DNA of 64,000 nucleotides from Zygnema cylindricum (taxonomy: Eukaryota; Streptophyta; Zygnematophyceae; Zygnematales; Zygnemataceae): the NCBI GenBank assembly GCA_037447655.1, contig JBBHKE010002193.1, forward strand, positions 62,001-126,000. The letters run 5' to 3'. Below the pieces are notes generated by a model, which was not told where the DNA came from, did not search any database, and was given only the letters and a program-made list of their open reading frames with translations. The position numbers were made by a program, and so were the translations under genes. This document shows positions 49,759-60,367 of this stretch, piece by piece. The stretch's first letter is position 1. Every line of letters begins with the position of its first letter.

Positions 49759-49917
49759 CTCCAGAGGGACTAGAACTTGGGGAAGTGGTAGGACTCGGGG
49801 GAGGGAGGGGACTTGGCGGAGGGGGAGGGCTTGGGGGAGGGGGTGGACGAGGGGGAGGGGGAGGACTCGGGGGAGGGGGAGGACTTGGAGGGGGAGACGG
49901 TGGTGGCGGCGATGGAA
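49759..49917 (-). CDS. SPPPP stalk exon of PAN-stalk receptor-like gene
   Basis: Second recognised exon, 159 bp. Acceptor GTGCTGACAG (49918), donor GGAG/GTGTGC (49759/49758), both phase 1. Encodes VPSPPPPSPPPSPPPPP-type repeats ending PTTSPSSSPSG. Ser-(Pro)n repeats are the hydroxyproline-rich glycoprotein motif of plant and green-algal cell walls; they form stiff glycosylated rods between an extracellular domain and the membrane. The next exon supplies the membrane span. The purine-rich plus strand of this region gives a long opposite-strand frame (49712-50176), which is a shadow. Confidence 0.8.
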
Positions 49918-50119
49918 CTGTCAGCACATGCACAAAACGACAAGATTTAAAATAAGTTCAATCTCACAGATTGCCAGTCATCATTCTCGAATGAAAACAG
50001 AGGAGGCAAAACGTCAAGACACGACACGCTTGAGTACGGTACAATACAGTACCGTACAGCACCGTACAGTACAACACAGTACCGTACAATGTAGTACACA
50101 CTATGGCTGGCGAATGTAC

Positions 50120-50380
50120 CTTGTCGCTCGTAAAACACCCGGGTGGTACTTGTGCTTCGCTGATCGTTCAATATAGTGAATAAGAAGCACGTGTATGCCC
50201 TCTCATCCGCCGAAATGGCATATTCGTCTGCGAACTCGTACGCTACGCAGTTGCAGTTGGCCGTACAGTTACTTTGACAATCCAGGATAGTATAGTTGTA
50301 CGGATAACCGGTGCCACTGACAAAATAATCAATTCCGGGGTCGTAGGAATCGAGGAGGAGGGCACAGGAAGCAGAGGTAT
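50120..50380 (-). CDS. PAN/apple-like domain exon of receptor-like gene
   Basis: First recognised exon, 261 bp (87 codons), phase 1 at both ends. Acceptor CCCACGTCCCAG (50381) follows a very long pyrimidine tract; donor CAAG/GTACAT. The peptide has six cysteines; the core ILDCQSNCTANCNCVAYEF, then YTCFLFTILNDQRS and RVFYERQ, matches the PAN/apple pattern of plant receptor kinases (C..C..NC.C.AY ... C). These domains bind proteins or sugars outside the cell. N-linked glycosylation sites (NYT, NCT) are present. The signal peptide exon was not found upstream. Together with the stalk and TM exons this makes a type I membrane protein with an extracellular recognition domain. Confidence 0.75.
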
Positions 50381-50382
50381 CT

Positions 50383-50900
50383 GGGACGTGGGGAGAGAGA
50401 GGGGAGGAAGGGAAGGAGGGAGGAATGGGGGGAGTGAGAGGGAGGAGGGAGCGCGGGGAGAGGGGGTGGTTAGAGGGTGTGGGGGTGGTAAGAGGGTGTT
50501 AAGGTGGAGGTGAGGAGGAGGAGGGAGAGAGGGGGAGAGGGGTAAGGGGAGGGAGGGAGGAGGCGGGTGAGGGGGAAAAGGTGGTGGAAGGTCATTTAGA
50601 GGGGGAGAGGGGGAGGGTGATAGAGGGGGAAGTAGGGAGGGGAGAGAAATAAGGGGGAATGGGCGGAGAAGCAGGATAGAGGTGAAAGGTAGGGAGAGGT
50701 GATGGGAGTTAGAGAGGGAAGAACATTCGGAAAGAATAAAGCCAGGGACAGGTAGGGTGGTTAGAGAGAGGGCAGGGAGAGAAGACAGCACACAAAAACA
50801 GCAGAGAAATAAGAAAAAAATGTAAGTCAGAAAAATAGTCAGGTTTGGAAGATAAGAACAGAGTTAAAAAAAAAGGCAAGTAACGACAAATGTAGGACAT
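50383..50900 (-). other. Long pyrimidine tract upstream of the PAN exon
   Basis: The minus strand is almost pure C and T for several hundred bases (50390-50700). It ends at the PAN exon acceptor, so it probably belongs to the intron before it. The open frame 50243-50791 through this tract is low-complexity serine-proline-leucine and runs out of the PAN frame. Confidence 0.5.
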
Positions 50901-51600
50901 CGAATGACAATGGGACTTAAAAAAACGCTAAAATGAAAATTGAAACAACCCCTCCCCCCAAAAATAACTACATATAAACCCCCAATCACCCTCCCTTTTT
51001 GTTTACCTTCTCCAAGTCCTCACTGTTCCTCTGCCATTTCCTTAAAAAACTATTTTGTCTCCTTTGTACCACCCTTTAAACTACCTCCTTATCATTTATC
51101 TCCTTAACCCCTTCCCACGACTCCTCGTGATGCTTCCTCTCCCCCTGACCCTCAGCCTCTCCCTCCGACTCCCCTCTACCACTCCCTTCCTCACCTCCTA
51201 TCCCTCCCCCGCCGCCACGCCCTCGAGCAGGCTTTCACTTCTATCGCGTCTCACCCCTTCCCCCCCCCTCTCCCCCCTCCCTCCTCCCCCTCTCCCCCCT
51301 CCTTCCTCCTCTCCCTCCCCTTACCTCTGAGTCCTCCAAGCAGCGTGACGACAAAGAGGATCATAAATGCGCCACTCCTTAGATTTCCCACATCACACGT
51401 GCGAAATCGGCCTGCCATTGGCTGATGCTTTCCTAGGGCCTTGGCCCAATGCCTCTCTCTCTTCTTTCTCCGAACATTGGCGGTTGAAGAGGGAGGGTGG
51501 AGAGAAGAAGGGAAGGGCGACGAGGTGACAGAGGTAGAGGGAGTGGGAGAGAAGGGGAGAAAGAAACGTAAATTCCTGGTAGGTTTTGCCTAGGTAGATA
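50901..51600. repeat. CT-rich segment related to 42130-42720
   Basis: 51000-51330 is CT-rich. ATCACACGTGCG, ATTGGCTGATGC and a TTCTTTCTCCGAACATTGGCGG block resemble the same order at 42450-42550. Probably two copies of one unassigned repeat. No gene is supported. Confidence 0.45.
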
Positions 51601-52185
51601 TGAATCTGTGAGTGTGTTTGATGTCAATTATATAATGCTTGTTATAAGTAGGATCGTTGGCATTTACAGCGGAAGCATTCAGAAATCGCCAGACATCAAA
51701 ACAAGTTCAGAATCACAGATAGAACTGGAAATCGACGGAATAGAAAAATATATTCAATCGAATTTTTACATCCCCATCCTCCCTTCGCTTCAATTCCTTT
51801 TTTTGATCTCTGAAACTACTTTACACTTTTAAAATACACTCTTCCTAACACAAGACAACAAGTCAACAAAACTACAAAGAAAAACCTCCTCTGAAAAGCA
51901 CTAAGTAAAAGACTCCAAAAGGCGCCGCAGACAACAAGTGAAACGTGCGCCGTACAAGACACTTTTGGCGCGCGGAATAATTCACGCCACGCCGTACAAG
52001 ACACACACTCACCGAAACTGTAACCGAACGACAGACGTGCTTACCAAATCAAAACGTTCCACGCACTAAACTTACAGAATCAATACAAAAGTACAAAGAC
52101 GAAATAAAACTGAAATCAAACTAGACGCGACAAAGTTTCGTCAAAACGTAAACTGAACATCACAGTTACCGAACGGAACTGCAAC
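51601..52185. other. Stretch without recognised gene
   Basis: No family-level similarity or terminal repeats recognised. GCGCGCC-type words lie near 51960. Confidence 0.35.
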
Positions 52186-53130
52186 TTAGGGTACGTCCCC
52201 ATGTAATCGGTACTTTGGCAAAGTATTTTGGACTGTAGTATAGATTCTCTGTACTACTTTGAAGAGCGTCCCTATGCGCAAATATGAAATCGGAACTTTG
52301 AAATGTGACGGTTGTAGATGCAAGGTACTACTGATGACGACTGAAGACGACTTCGAAACTTCCGACGATTAGTGACGCCAACAAAAACAGCGACAGTTGT
52401 AGACGTTTAGATTTTTGTGAAATCGTAGATGTTTAGGGTTTGGTGATATTGTGACGTCACGCTCACTTGTAACAACGTCGACGTCACTGATTCAATAACT
52501 TTCCGCCATGGTTTCCCGATTTCGCTTTTTCTACTGTCCTCACTCGATTTGCCATTAAATAAAAAAGTAAAAAAATTAAAAAAGTAAATTTTTGAAGATC
52601 TTTCCTTTTATACCAATATTGTCGTGTCGCATTCTAAAAAGTGTGAGATACAAGCGATAGTGTGAGAGGGAGAGAGGAGAGGCGCGACGGCGAAAAATTA
52701 TGCAAAGGACCCATGAATTCAAATGGAAGTTCGAGACCCCTGCAATTTTTTTTCCGTACATAGCGCGTGACGGGGACGGAGAAAAATAGCGAGGACTCTC
52801 CCTCGTCCAAAAATTTTACAAATCGTGTGGCGCGTGCGTGGTTCGTTTTTCATTCGTTGTACTTCACTAAAATCACCTCCTCGAGGTGATTTTGGATAAG
52901 TTTTTTTCTGGGCTGGATTCTCTTGCCCGGGGGGTCGAAAAGGGGAAAACGCCAAAATGCGTTCACATAACGACAAACATGTCGTACATCCAAAGTATGA
53001 ATTGACGTATACTTTAATTTAGTAAACATAATTTCTTCGTACGGTTAAAGTTTTTTTCAAAGTTCCCTGAATTTTAGGGCAAAAAGACAGAGAAAAGTAT
53101 GTACTTTAATACATGGGGACGTACCCTTAA
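52186..53130. mobile_element. Family C element (C4), 945 bp, both ends
   Basis: Ends TTAGGGTACGTCCCCATGTA and TACATGGGGACGTACCCTTAA are inverted repeats of ~20 bp. The interior has TAGATGTTTAGGGTTTGGTG and a GACCCCTGCAATTTTTTTTC block shared with C6. A perfect AAAATCACCTC/GAGGTGATTTT hairpin lies at 52869-52893. It has no conserved coding frame. Confidence 0.8.
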
Positions 53131-53790
53131 CTATAACTAGATTTATATATTGAAATCCTAACAGCTTCGTTGATATCATGGCTTTATTTGGTCCCATGCC
53201 ACGTGACGCGTTTTACGTCGGCACTTTTCAACGTCTACGTTTTCTCTCGTGTAAACGGTTTGATTTAAGATTTTAAAACAATGCTTGTACTTTTGGTCTT
53301 CGTCTTTTTCCTTGTGTAGTAACGTACAATTGAGAGTCTGTACTTTTCCGACGGTTTCGTTTCATTTCTTGTTATACGGTTTGACTTAAGTTTTGTACAG
53401 AACTTGTACCGGATAGAACTGTACAGTACTAGGCTGTCCTGTACTTAGTTCTGGTTTTCGTCCTTTACTCAAATGTACGGTGGAATCGGTACTTTTTCAA
53501 CGGTTTCGTTTCATTTCAAGTACACGGTTTGACTTAAGTTTTCTACAGAACTTGTGCTTTTTTCGTCAAGTAAGACATCATTTCTCCGTACATTCTTGTC
53601 AGGTTTTTCTAGTCCGACGGTTGAGTTTGAAATAAAAGGCTCTCGCCGTTCGTTTGATGGTATCCAATCAAAAATTTGGACATGTGTACAGGGATAAAAG
53701 ATGTTTTACGCGGCGAAAAAACCTTTACCCTGAACCTATACACTAAAAACCTCTTCAGGCGTTGATCGTAATCGGCGGCGTCTTCTCATG
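53131..53790. other. Stretch with a diverged inverted-repeat element
   Basis: TTTTACGCGGCG and TCTCCGTACATTC at 53578-53725 recall the MITE at 3165-3313. The rest has GTACGG-rich repeats (GGTTTGACTTAAGTTTTGTA twice, ~53385 and 53527) but no gene. Confidence 0.4.
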
Positions 53791-54192
53791 AGGGGCCGAC
53801 AGTAATCGTACGGAAAAATTTCCTGGCTGGAGTATTTTGTTCACTTCTCCATCAAGTCGTATCAGCAAGGAATTTATCGCCTACGTGCTTTGTTTCAAAT
53901 GGATCCATGTAGGTCCATATTCAGAGATTACAAAAGCACAAAATCTAAAACTCGTATCTGTAGACCAGCCGCAAATGAAAATTGCGTGAATGTACAATTT
54001 GTACGTTCGTGTTTTGTCGTTTTTGTCATTGTCTTGTCGTTCGTATTTTGTCGATGAAAAATTGAAAAAAGGAGGCGCCGCAAACCTCGGATGTCAATAG
54101 ATGGTGAAGGAGGCGTCACGGAACAATCTTTAGCACAATCTTTAGCAAAGATTTATTTGGATTTGATTCCAGCCTGTCCGAAGGAGTGAGCC

Positions 54193-55353
54193 TATTGCTG
54201 CATTCACACTAGAAATGGATGATGAATGAGATAAAAAAACGAATAATCCCGTACCATTCATTCCGCAAAAAAACAAAAACAGAGGCGCCAAACAGGTCGA
54301 CCGCTAGGCTGTCAACCTTTTTGGAGCGTAGTGACGGACAAAATATACTATTTGGAGCGTAGGGACGGACAAAGCATACGGTCAAGTGCGTCAAAACTTG
54401 ACAACTGTGGTAAGTCATCTTTTCTTCAGGAAACCCTTTTCGGAATACAGAAATTCGACATTGGAAAAATATGTCGTATCCCGAATGAATGATTTTTACC
54501 ATAGTTCAAAAGTAGGCGTTTTTATGGTAGGCCTTTGGTAGGCGCACAAAACTTGGCACTAAACTCGCGTAGGGTGGCATATTGTATGGGTGTGCGTTGT
54601 GGACACTATTGTATGGACGTACGAATCTGAGGTATGACCAACACGCCGACGGACGAATTTTTTTAGCGAACTAAAACACGCGGACGTTCAAAATTGCAGA
54701 CACAAATATGATAGATAGTCCCATCGTAAGTTGTGTTATGGGCTTTTCATGTGATCTTCTTAGATCGCTACATTGATCAGCGACCGTCCGATCATCCGAA
54801 TCTGACGGTTTAAATAAGTTTTACCTCAAAACTCACAGAATTATTTTTTTTGTCCTATTTTTTTTTGGAATTTAGACATGACGTTTAATTCTCTATCGAT
54901 CGATGTGCAACTCAACCCTGTAACTATTTTTTTTTCACTTTTTGACCAATACAATATGGGTCTTAAGGTCATATTGTATGTTTTACATACAATAGGCATA
55001 TTGTATGGGCCCACTTTCACCTACTTCTGCACTATGTTTTGTACTGTAACGAAATTTTATAAAATGCTAACCCATAAACAAATAGCCAATCAAAATCATC
55101 TAAAATAGAACGTAAAAATATGCTAGGCTTAAAACTTCTTTGGGAATTTGACGAAACTTCCGCCCCCCTTCTTAACGATGGTTTGGTACGGACGGATTTG
55201 ACTCATCGCCTACAAATTGTACGGCAGCATGAATCACACCGCGACGTTTTTCTTGACGTAAGATGACGTCAAGGGTGATTCACGTCCAAAAAAAAAAAAG
55301 ACATGCATTTCCTCATCTCATTCATCATCCATTTCTAGTGTGAATGCAGCAAT
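54193..55353 (+). mobile_element. Family E element (E1), 1.16 kb
   Basis: Ends TATTGCTGCATTCACACTAG and CTAGTGTGAATGCAGCAATG; the repeat extends through GAAATGGATGATGAATGAGAT, about 39 bp. The middle 54505-55065 is not present in E2. No transposase motif is seen, so it may already be an internal derivative. Confidence 0.75.
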
Positions 55354-55370
55354 GCATGTAAGGTTCATAT

Positions 55371-55940
55371 TATTGCATTCACACTGGAAATGGATGATGA
55401 ATGAGATGAGGAAACAAATGTCCTTTTGTTTTGTTTGGACGTGAATCGCCCTTGATGTCATCTCACGTCAACTAAAACGTCGCCATGTGATTCATGTTGT
55501 CGTACGATTAGGCGCAGATGACCAAAATCCGTTCCTACCAAACCATTGTAAAGAAGGGGGGTGGACGTTTCGTCAAAGTTCCAAAAAAGGTTTATAGTTT
55601 ACATTTTTTTACATCATATTTTAGATAATTTTGATTGGCTATTTGTTTATGGGTTGGGACAGTACGGATCATTCATTCGGGATATGAGTTCATGTTTTTT
55701 CAAAGCCGGATTTTTGCATTCCGAAAAGGATTTCCGGAAAAGAAGATGACTTACCACGGTTGTCGAGTTTTGGCGTATTTGACCGTATGTTTTGTCCGTC
55801 GCTACGCTCCAAAAAGGTTGACTGGCGAGCGGTCAACCTGTTTGGCGCCTCTATTTTTGTTTTTTTGCGGAATGAATGGTACGGGGTTATTTGTTTCCTC
55901 ATCTCATTCATCATCCATTTCCAATGTGAATGCAACAATA
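55371..55940 (-). mobile_element. Family E element (E2), inverted internally deleted copy
   Basis: 570 bp, 17 bp from E1 in the opposite direction. Its sequence equals the two outer arms of E1 joined without the ~560-bp middle: 55380-55656 pairs with 55068-55349, and 55657-55935 pairs with 54193-54500. Together with E1 it forms a near-perfect ~590-bp palindrome centred at ~55362. Confidence 0.8.
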
Positions 55941-56225
55941 TCTCACATCCATCGTGGATCGTATGTGACCTTTCTACGTCCAGTGTGCAGAGCTAGTCTC
56001 CTCCTTGAAAATAAATGAGGAGACTAGCCAGACAAGGTAAGATGATCGCTTATTTCGAAAACACAGAATCAGACGGTCGACGTTGTCTCCCAAAATTTTG
56101 GAGTATCTTATCGAATCTTTAGAAATTAAATTTAAAAATAAGAAAAAAATAGTACGACCTTATCCTGAAATGCATTTTTTGCAGTAAACAACCTCACTTT
56201 TCGCCTGATGGGGGTTCACTCTTCC

Positions 56226-56643
56226 AACACCTTTACCGTACAATTACTGGTCAATTATGGGCACCCATCGAATCGCCCACATGTTTCAATAAATTATTTA
56301 TCGAAATAAGATAGGGGTATATAGATATTGAGCACTCTATAGAGTTTCAAAATTTCAAAAAATACACCTCAACTTTCATTAGCGACGACGATTTACATCC
56401 AATGGAAGGCTTCAACTTCTACACGTGAATCCTCGGTAATAAATAAAAAGAAAATTGTACCGCCATAATAAGCCATACCGCCGAAATAAGCTGTAATGTA
56501 GTAACAAACTGTACTACTGAGTCTCATCGAAAACTCCGCGCCAAAAGCTGCATTTAATTAAAAAAAAAATAATAATAATAACACATTGGACGGCCCGCCT
56601 TTGAATAAAAAAAAATAAGGGCACTTTTCTATATAATCAAAAC
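56226..56643. other. Stretch without recognised gene
   Basis: AT-rich with simple A runs. No terminal repeats or coding similarity found. Confidence 0.35.
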
Positions 56644-57923
56644 TTAGGGTATGGCCGCATGTAATTGTAACTTAGCGAATTTACTTTGCATTTTAGCGCG
56701 GATCCAGCAGACCCGGATTTCAGGTGTCTCTATGTGATAACTCGAAATTGTTACTTAAGTTTGTAACAATCGTATACGTCGACAATGCATAATTACTGTC
56801 AACGTGCACAATCTGTCTTGCCGCACCGTATTTTTTAAAACTTTTTGAAGCGTTGCAAGACACATCGTAATATTTGAAACGATTTGGCATGTCGCATGTC
56901 ATTGCGTGACATCGTAGACGTGCAACCTTGCAGCCGTGGCTGTACGACACGCCTTTGGGTAAACCTCTCTTGTCCGACCGCCATAACTTGGCAGATTTTT
57001 CACCTTCGTAGATTTTACACCTTTACGTGAAATGACACTGCACGATCAAAACCCCTTCGAAAAAAAACTGTACAAGGTGCATGCGGACAAAAACGAACAA
57101 CCTTGTACTTTTTTCGGTCTCCAAAAACTTTTGAAAACTTTTATCACGTGGGAATATGTTTTCCTTGGTACTTTTAGGGTTATTGAAGGGGAAATTTTGG
57201 GGTATTCAGGGTAGTTCCCGTGCATTTCGTACATTTCGATAAATTACAGTACAACTTTCCTTACATTATCCGTACTCCTAGGTATTTTAGGGTGCAGCTT
57301 TCGTACAATACCGTACATTTCCGTATGTTTCTCGTACGTTCTAGGATTTTTTAAGGATTTTTCTTAGCTTAAAACACATTGTCGATGAGGTTTATGATAA
57401 GTTTGAAGATGACGTGATAGTGGGTCAAAAAAACGCAAGACGACAATTTTTTTTACATCTTAAGTGTGAGAATGCAATAATAGTATCAAATGAAAGATAT
57501 ATAATTTTTCTTGTTTTTGAATATTTTTGGTCTGATTTTGATGGGATTTTGAGTGATAAAAAATAAGAAAACGAAATCGATAAGCTGTGGCGGAAAATCC
57601 ACGTATTGATGACGTCACATGGTAGCATGACTTCGCTATGTCGCAAAACCCTAAACATCTACAACGTCACAACCACCTCGACGTCTACAACTGTCGCAGT
57701 TTTTGTAGACGTCACCAAGGAAGGTTTGAAGTTTCGTAGATGTCTACATTTTGTTTAGTAGACTGACTCATATTTTGTAGACGTCTATAACTATCACATA
57801 TTTGAAGTAATGAGACGCACGTTGTGATTGACATAGGAAAAGTTTGAAAAGTACATTGTAAAATCTGCGCTAAAATCAAAAGTAACATTTCTAAGTTTCG
57901 GTTACATGGGCACACACCCTTAA
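56644..57923. mobile_element. Family C composite with two left ends (C5)
   Basis: It begins TTAGGGTATGGCCGCATGTAAT like C1/C4 and runs through the AGCGCGGATCCAGCAGACCC and GTTTGAAGATGACG blocks to ~57469. From there to 57923 the sequence is the reverse complement of the left part of C6 (CATCTACAACGTCAC, TACATGGGCACACACCCTTAA at the end). Both outer ends are thus left ends. Confidence 0.65.
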
Positions 57924-58295
57924 TCTTGTTGGTTTTTGAAAAGTTAGTTTGGTTCACACACGACGTTTCGTGCGTGCGCGTGTTCGCGTCTGTATTTAAT
58001 TACCAAAATTAATGTGGTGGTTCGAATGGTTGCGGATTGGGGGAGTAGATGTACGAGGAAAATTAAAGGGACGTGAAAAAGTAATTAAGTGGGACGCGAA
58101 ATCGCGTCCATCACATTATATTTATATTGAACGGTCCAGATTCGTTTGATGAAATTTGTAAGGTTTGTAATTATTTGCAACAATGTTTTGTCCTATGTGT
58201 ATTAGGTGTTAGTGTAGATCTATTCATTTTGACATGTCACAAAGTATTCGGGTTACGTACGGCTGGTATGCCTGCGTACATTCAGTAGTGAGCTC

Positions 58296-58514
58296 TACAC
58301 CGCCTATCGCTATTAGCGTAGAAGTTTCTTTAGCGTATACAAATAATTAGCGTGGTTTACGCTAATTGGGAATTTGGAAATTTTCGAAGAAATCGTTAAC
58401 TCTAATTTGGAATTAGGGTTTTTCTTAAATAGTATGGATAATTCTATTTGAGAAAAAAAAAAAAAAAGCGGGACGGAATTAGCGTACATAACGCTAATAG
58501 CGATTGGCGGTGTA
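58296..58514. mobile_element. Family A MITE (A8), 219 bp
   Basis: TACACCGCCTATCGCTATTA at the left, TAATAGCGATTGGCGGTGTA at the right. Reverse-complement twin of A3 with a poly-A/T tract at the same internal place. Confidence 0.8.
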
Positions 58515-59130
58515 GTGTATATTTGTAGGACTTCGTCATTTTGGACTCAGGGAACTTTTTGGACAGAAACTGTTTCTACTCCTTTTTGGGAATTTCATCT
58601 AAGAATTGCTCTCAGTTCTATTGGCAGAATTATCTGAAATTTTGCATGTGTGTTCCTCTTTGTATTGGCAATATTGTGGCAAATTTTCAGACCTGTTGTG
58701 TTTCTGATATTTTCGGGGCTTCATTGTGAAGTTGGTCAGATTTATCGAAGTTATGGCAGGCTGTTTTTCTGCAACTTTGACTAGGTGGTGTGATAATTCT
58801 ATTTGGCATATTTATATAAAAATTTGTGGGAATACTTAATGGCCTAGCAAATATCTGTTTATGAGGTTTCAGATTGATTTGGTGATTCAGTGGAATTCTG
58901 AGTAGTTTCAAAGTTGGCTGTTTTTGGGGTAGTCTGTGGTGCTTCCGAGGGTAAATTCATGGCTGGAATTGCTTCAAACCAACAAATCTGTGTCGTTCGA
59001 ACATTTTTTTTTCATTTGGTAGATAGGGTATGGTTACATTAGGAGGTCTATGCAATAGTACAAACAACAAAATTTATGTATTACAAAGGCCTTGGTTACA
59101 TTGTTTATAGTTTGTAAATAAGCTTTTACA
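58515..59130. repeat. Repeat related to ~61985-62410
   Basis: Blocks such as TTATCGAAGTTATGGCAG, CTGTTTTTGGGGTAGTCTGTG and GTAAATTCATGGCTGG recur in diverged form inside C6 (~62000-62400). The repeat type is unknown. No gene is supported. Confidence 0.4.
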
Positions 59131-59960
59131 TACATGTTATGATTTGAGTGGTTCTAAGTATGTTGACGATCAAATCTTTAAAATCGTCAAAGTTTTGGAA
59201 ACCGACCATTTTCGTATGGAGATCCGTACTTGCGTATTATGTACGTGTACTTTGCAAGTGTACCGCGTCAATGTACCTCAGAGATCTCCTTCACTCTGCT
59301 GATTTTCAGGAAAAAAACCGTATTTCTTTTCGGCAAAGATTTTACGGTCACCTTGTCCGAAGGCACGTGACTTCGGGGACGTGTAAAAAAATTCATTTTT
59401 CGTCCACCCACGTGTCCATTTTCCAAGTGTAGCAAGTTGACTAGTTATGTAATGGTGAACTCACCTCCGCGAGGTGGGTTCACATAACAAAGGCGGATGG
59501 AGCGATTGCTTTGCAGATGAAGACCAAAATGTAATCGGACGGTCGATTTTTTCTCCCCGATACTTAGACATTCGCAATCTTATTTTGCGTAACACGAAAA
59601 TATAGTATGGCATGTTACGGGCAAGTAAAAAATTATGTATTAAAACCATAGATGTCTCATTCGTACGGATTTTAACATTATTTACGAAAATTCGTTATTT
59701 TTCTAGATTTTGAATCTTTTGTTAAATGCGTATACTTTTCATACAGAAAAAACGTACGAACATTATGTGCGGAAATTTCAAAAAAATGACGTATTTTTTC
59801 CGCGCACGGAGTTTGAAAGAAATTTGTACGATACGGATACAATGAACGGAAAGTTCTAAAAAGTGAAGTTTTATTTTGAGCGCGAAATTTGAAAGAAATT
59901 TGTACGGTTCATCATTACAACGAAGCCGCCATTGAATCCGCCATTGAAGCCTCGATTGAA
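59131..59960. mobile_element. Fragment related to family D
   Basis: GAAGGCACGTGACTTCGGGG and a hairpin GAACTCACCTCCGCGAGGTG match in arrangement the D3 interior (63232 and 63335-63375). Terminal repeats were not found. Confidence 0.4.
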
Positions 59961-60189
59961 GCCAAACTTGAAGCTTCCACGAACCCCTTCATAGGCAACC
60001 ATGTGTAGGCCTCAAGGACTAGAGTGGGAGCATGTTAAGGCTCGAAATGGATATAATGTTTTTTTTTCCAATTATGATTTTGTCATTATCCAATTTGAAA
60101 AACAAAAATGGTTATTTTTTGCTTCAACTGTAAACTTGTGAATGGTGACATGTTGTAACAAGGGCAAGCGCTGGCATCTCGCTGACAGG

Positions 60190-60239
60190 GCGCCGGCGCT
60201 GCCTCGGCGCTGGAGCGCCGGCGCTGCCTCGGCGCTGGA
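60190..60239 (+). repeat. GC-rich 25-bp tandem repeat
   Basis: GCGCCGGCGCTGCCTCGGCG followed by CTGGA is present twice in a row, then a partial third. It stands out in an AT-rich neighbourhood and can form hairpins (GCGCCGGCGC). Confidence 0.8.
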
Positions 60240-60367
60240 GCGCTGGCGACGAGTCCAACGCCGAGGCAGTCTGGTCGCTAGCAACGTGACAATCTGATCG
60301 TTGGTTGCGGGTTCAACATCCAACAAATCGTTGTCGTTGGCTTTGTTTAGAACTTTTGTAATTTTGA

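Larger units (their letters stand above)
53795..56225. mobile_element. Family D element (D2) interrupted by family E pair
   Basis: Left part CAGTAATCGTACGG and TTCACTTCTCCATCAAGTCGT matches D3 (62826-62882). Right end AACCTCACTTTTCGCCTGATGG then GGGTTCAC matches the D3 right end. The middle (54193-55940) is two family E elements. The left terminus itself is unclear. Confidence 0.5.

Noticed and set aside
49712-50176. 154-codon plus-strand Gly/Arg-rich frame
   Set aside because: Antisense shadow of the SPPPP stalk exon, followed by a GTAC-rich intron repeat.
50243-50791. 182-codon minus-strand open frame rich in Ser, Pro and Leu
   Set aside because: It runs through a pyrimidine tract and overlaps the PAN exon in a different frame; low complexity alone keeps it open.
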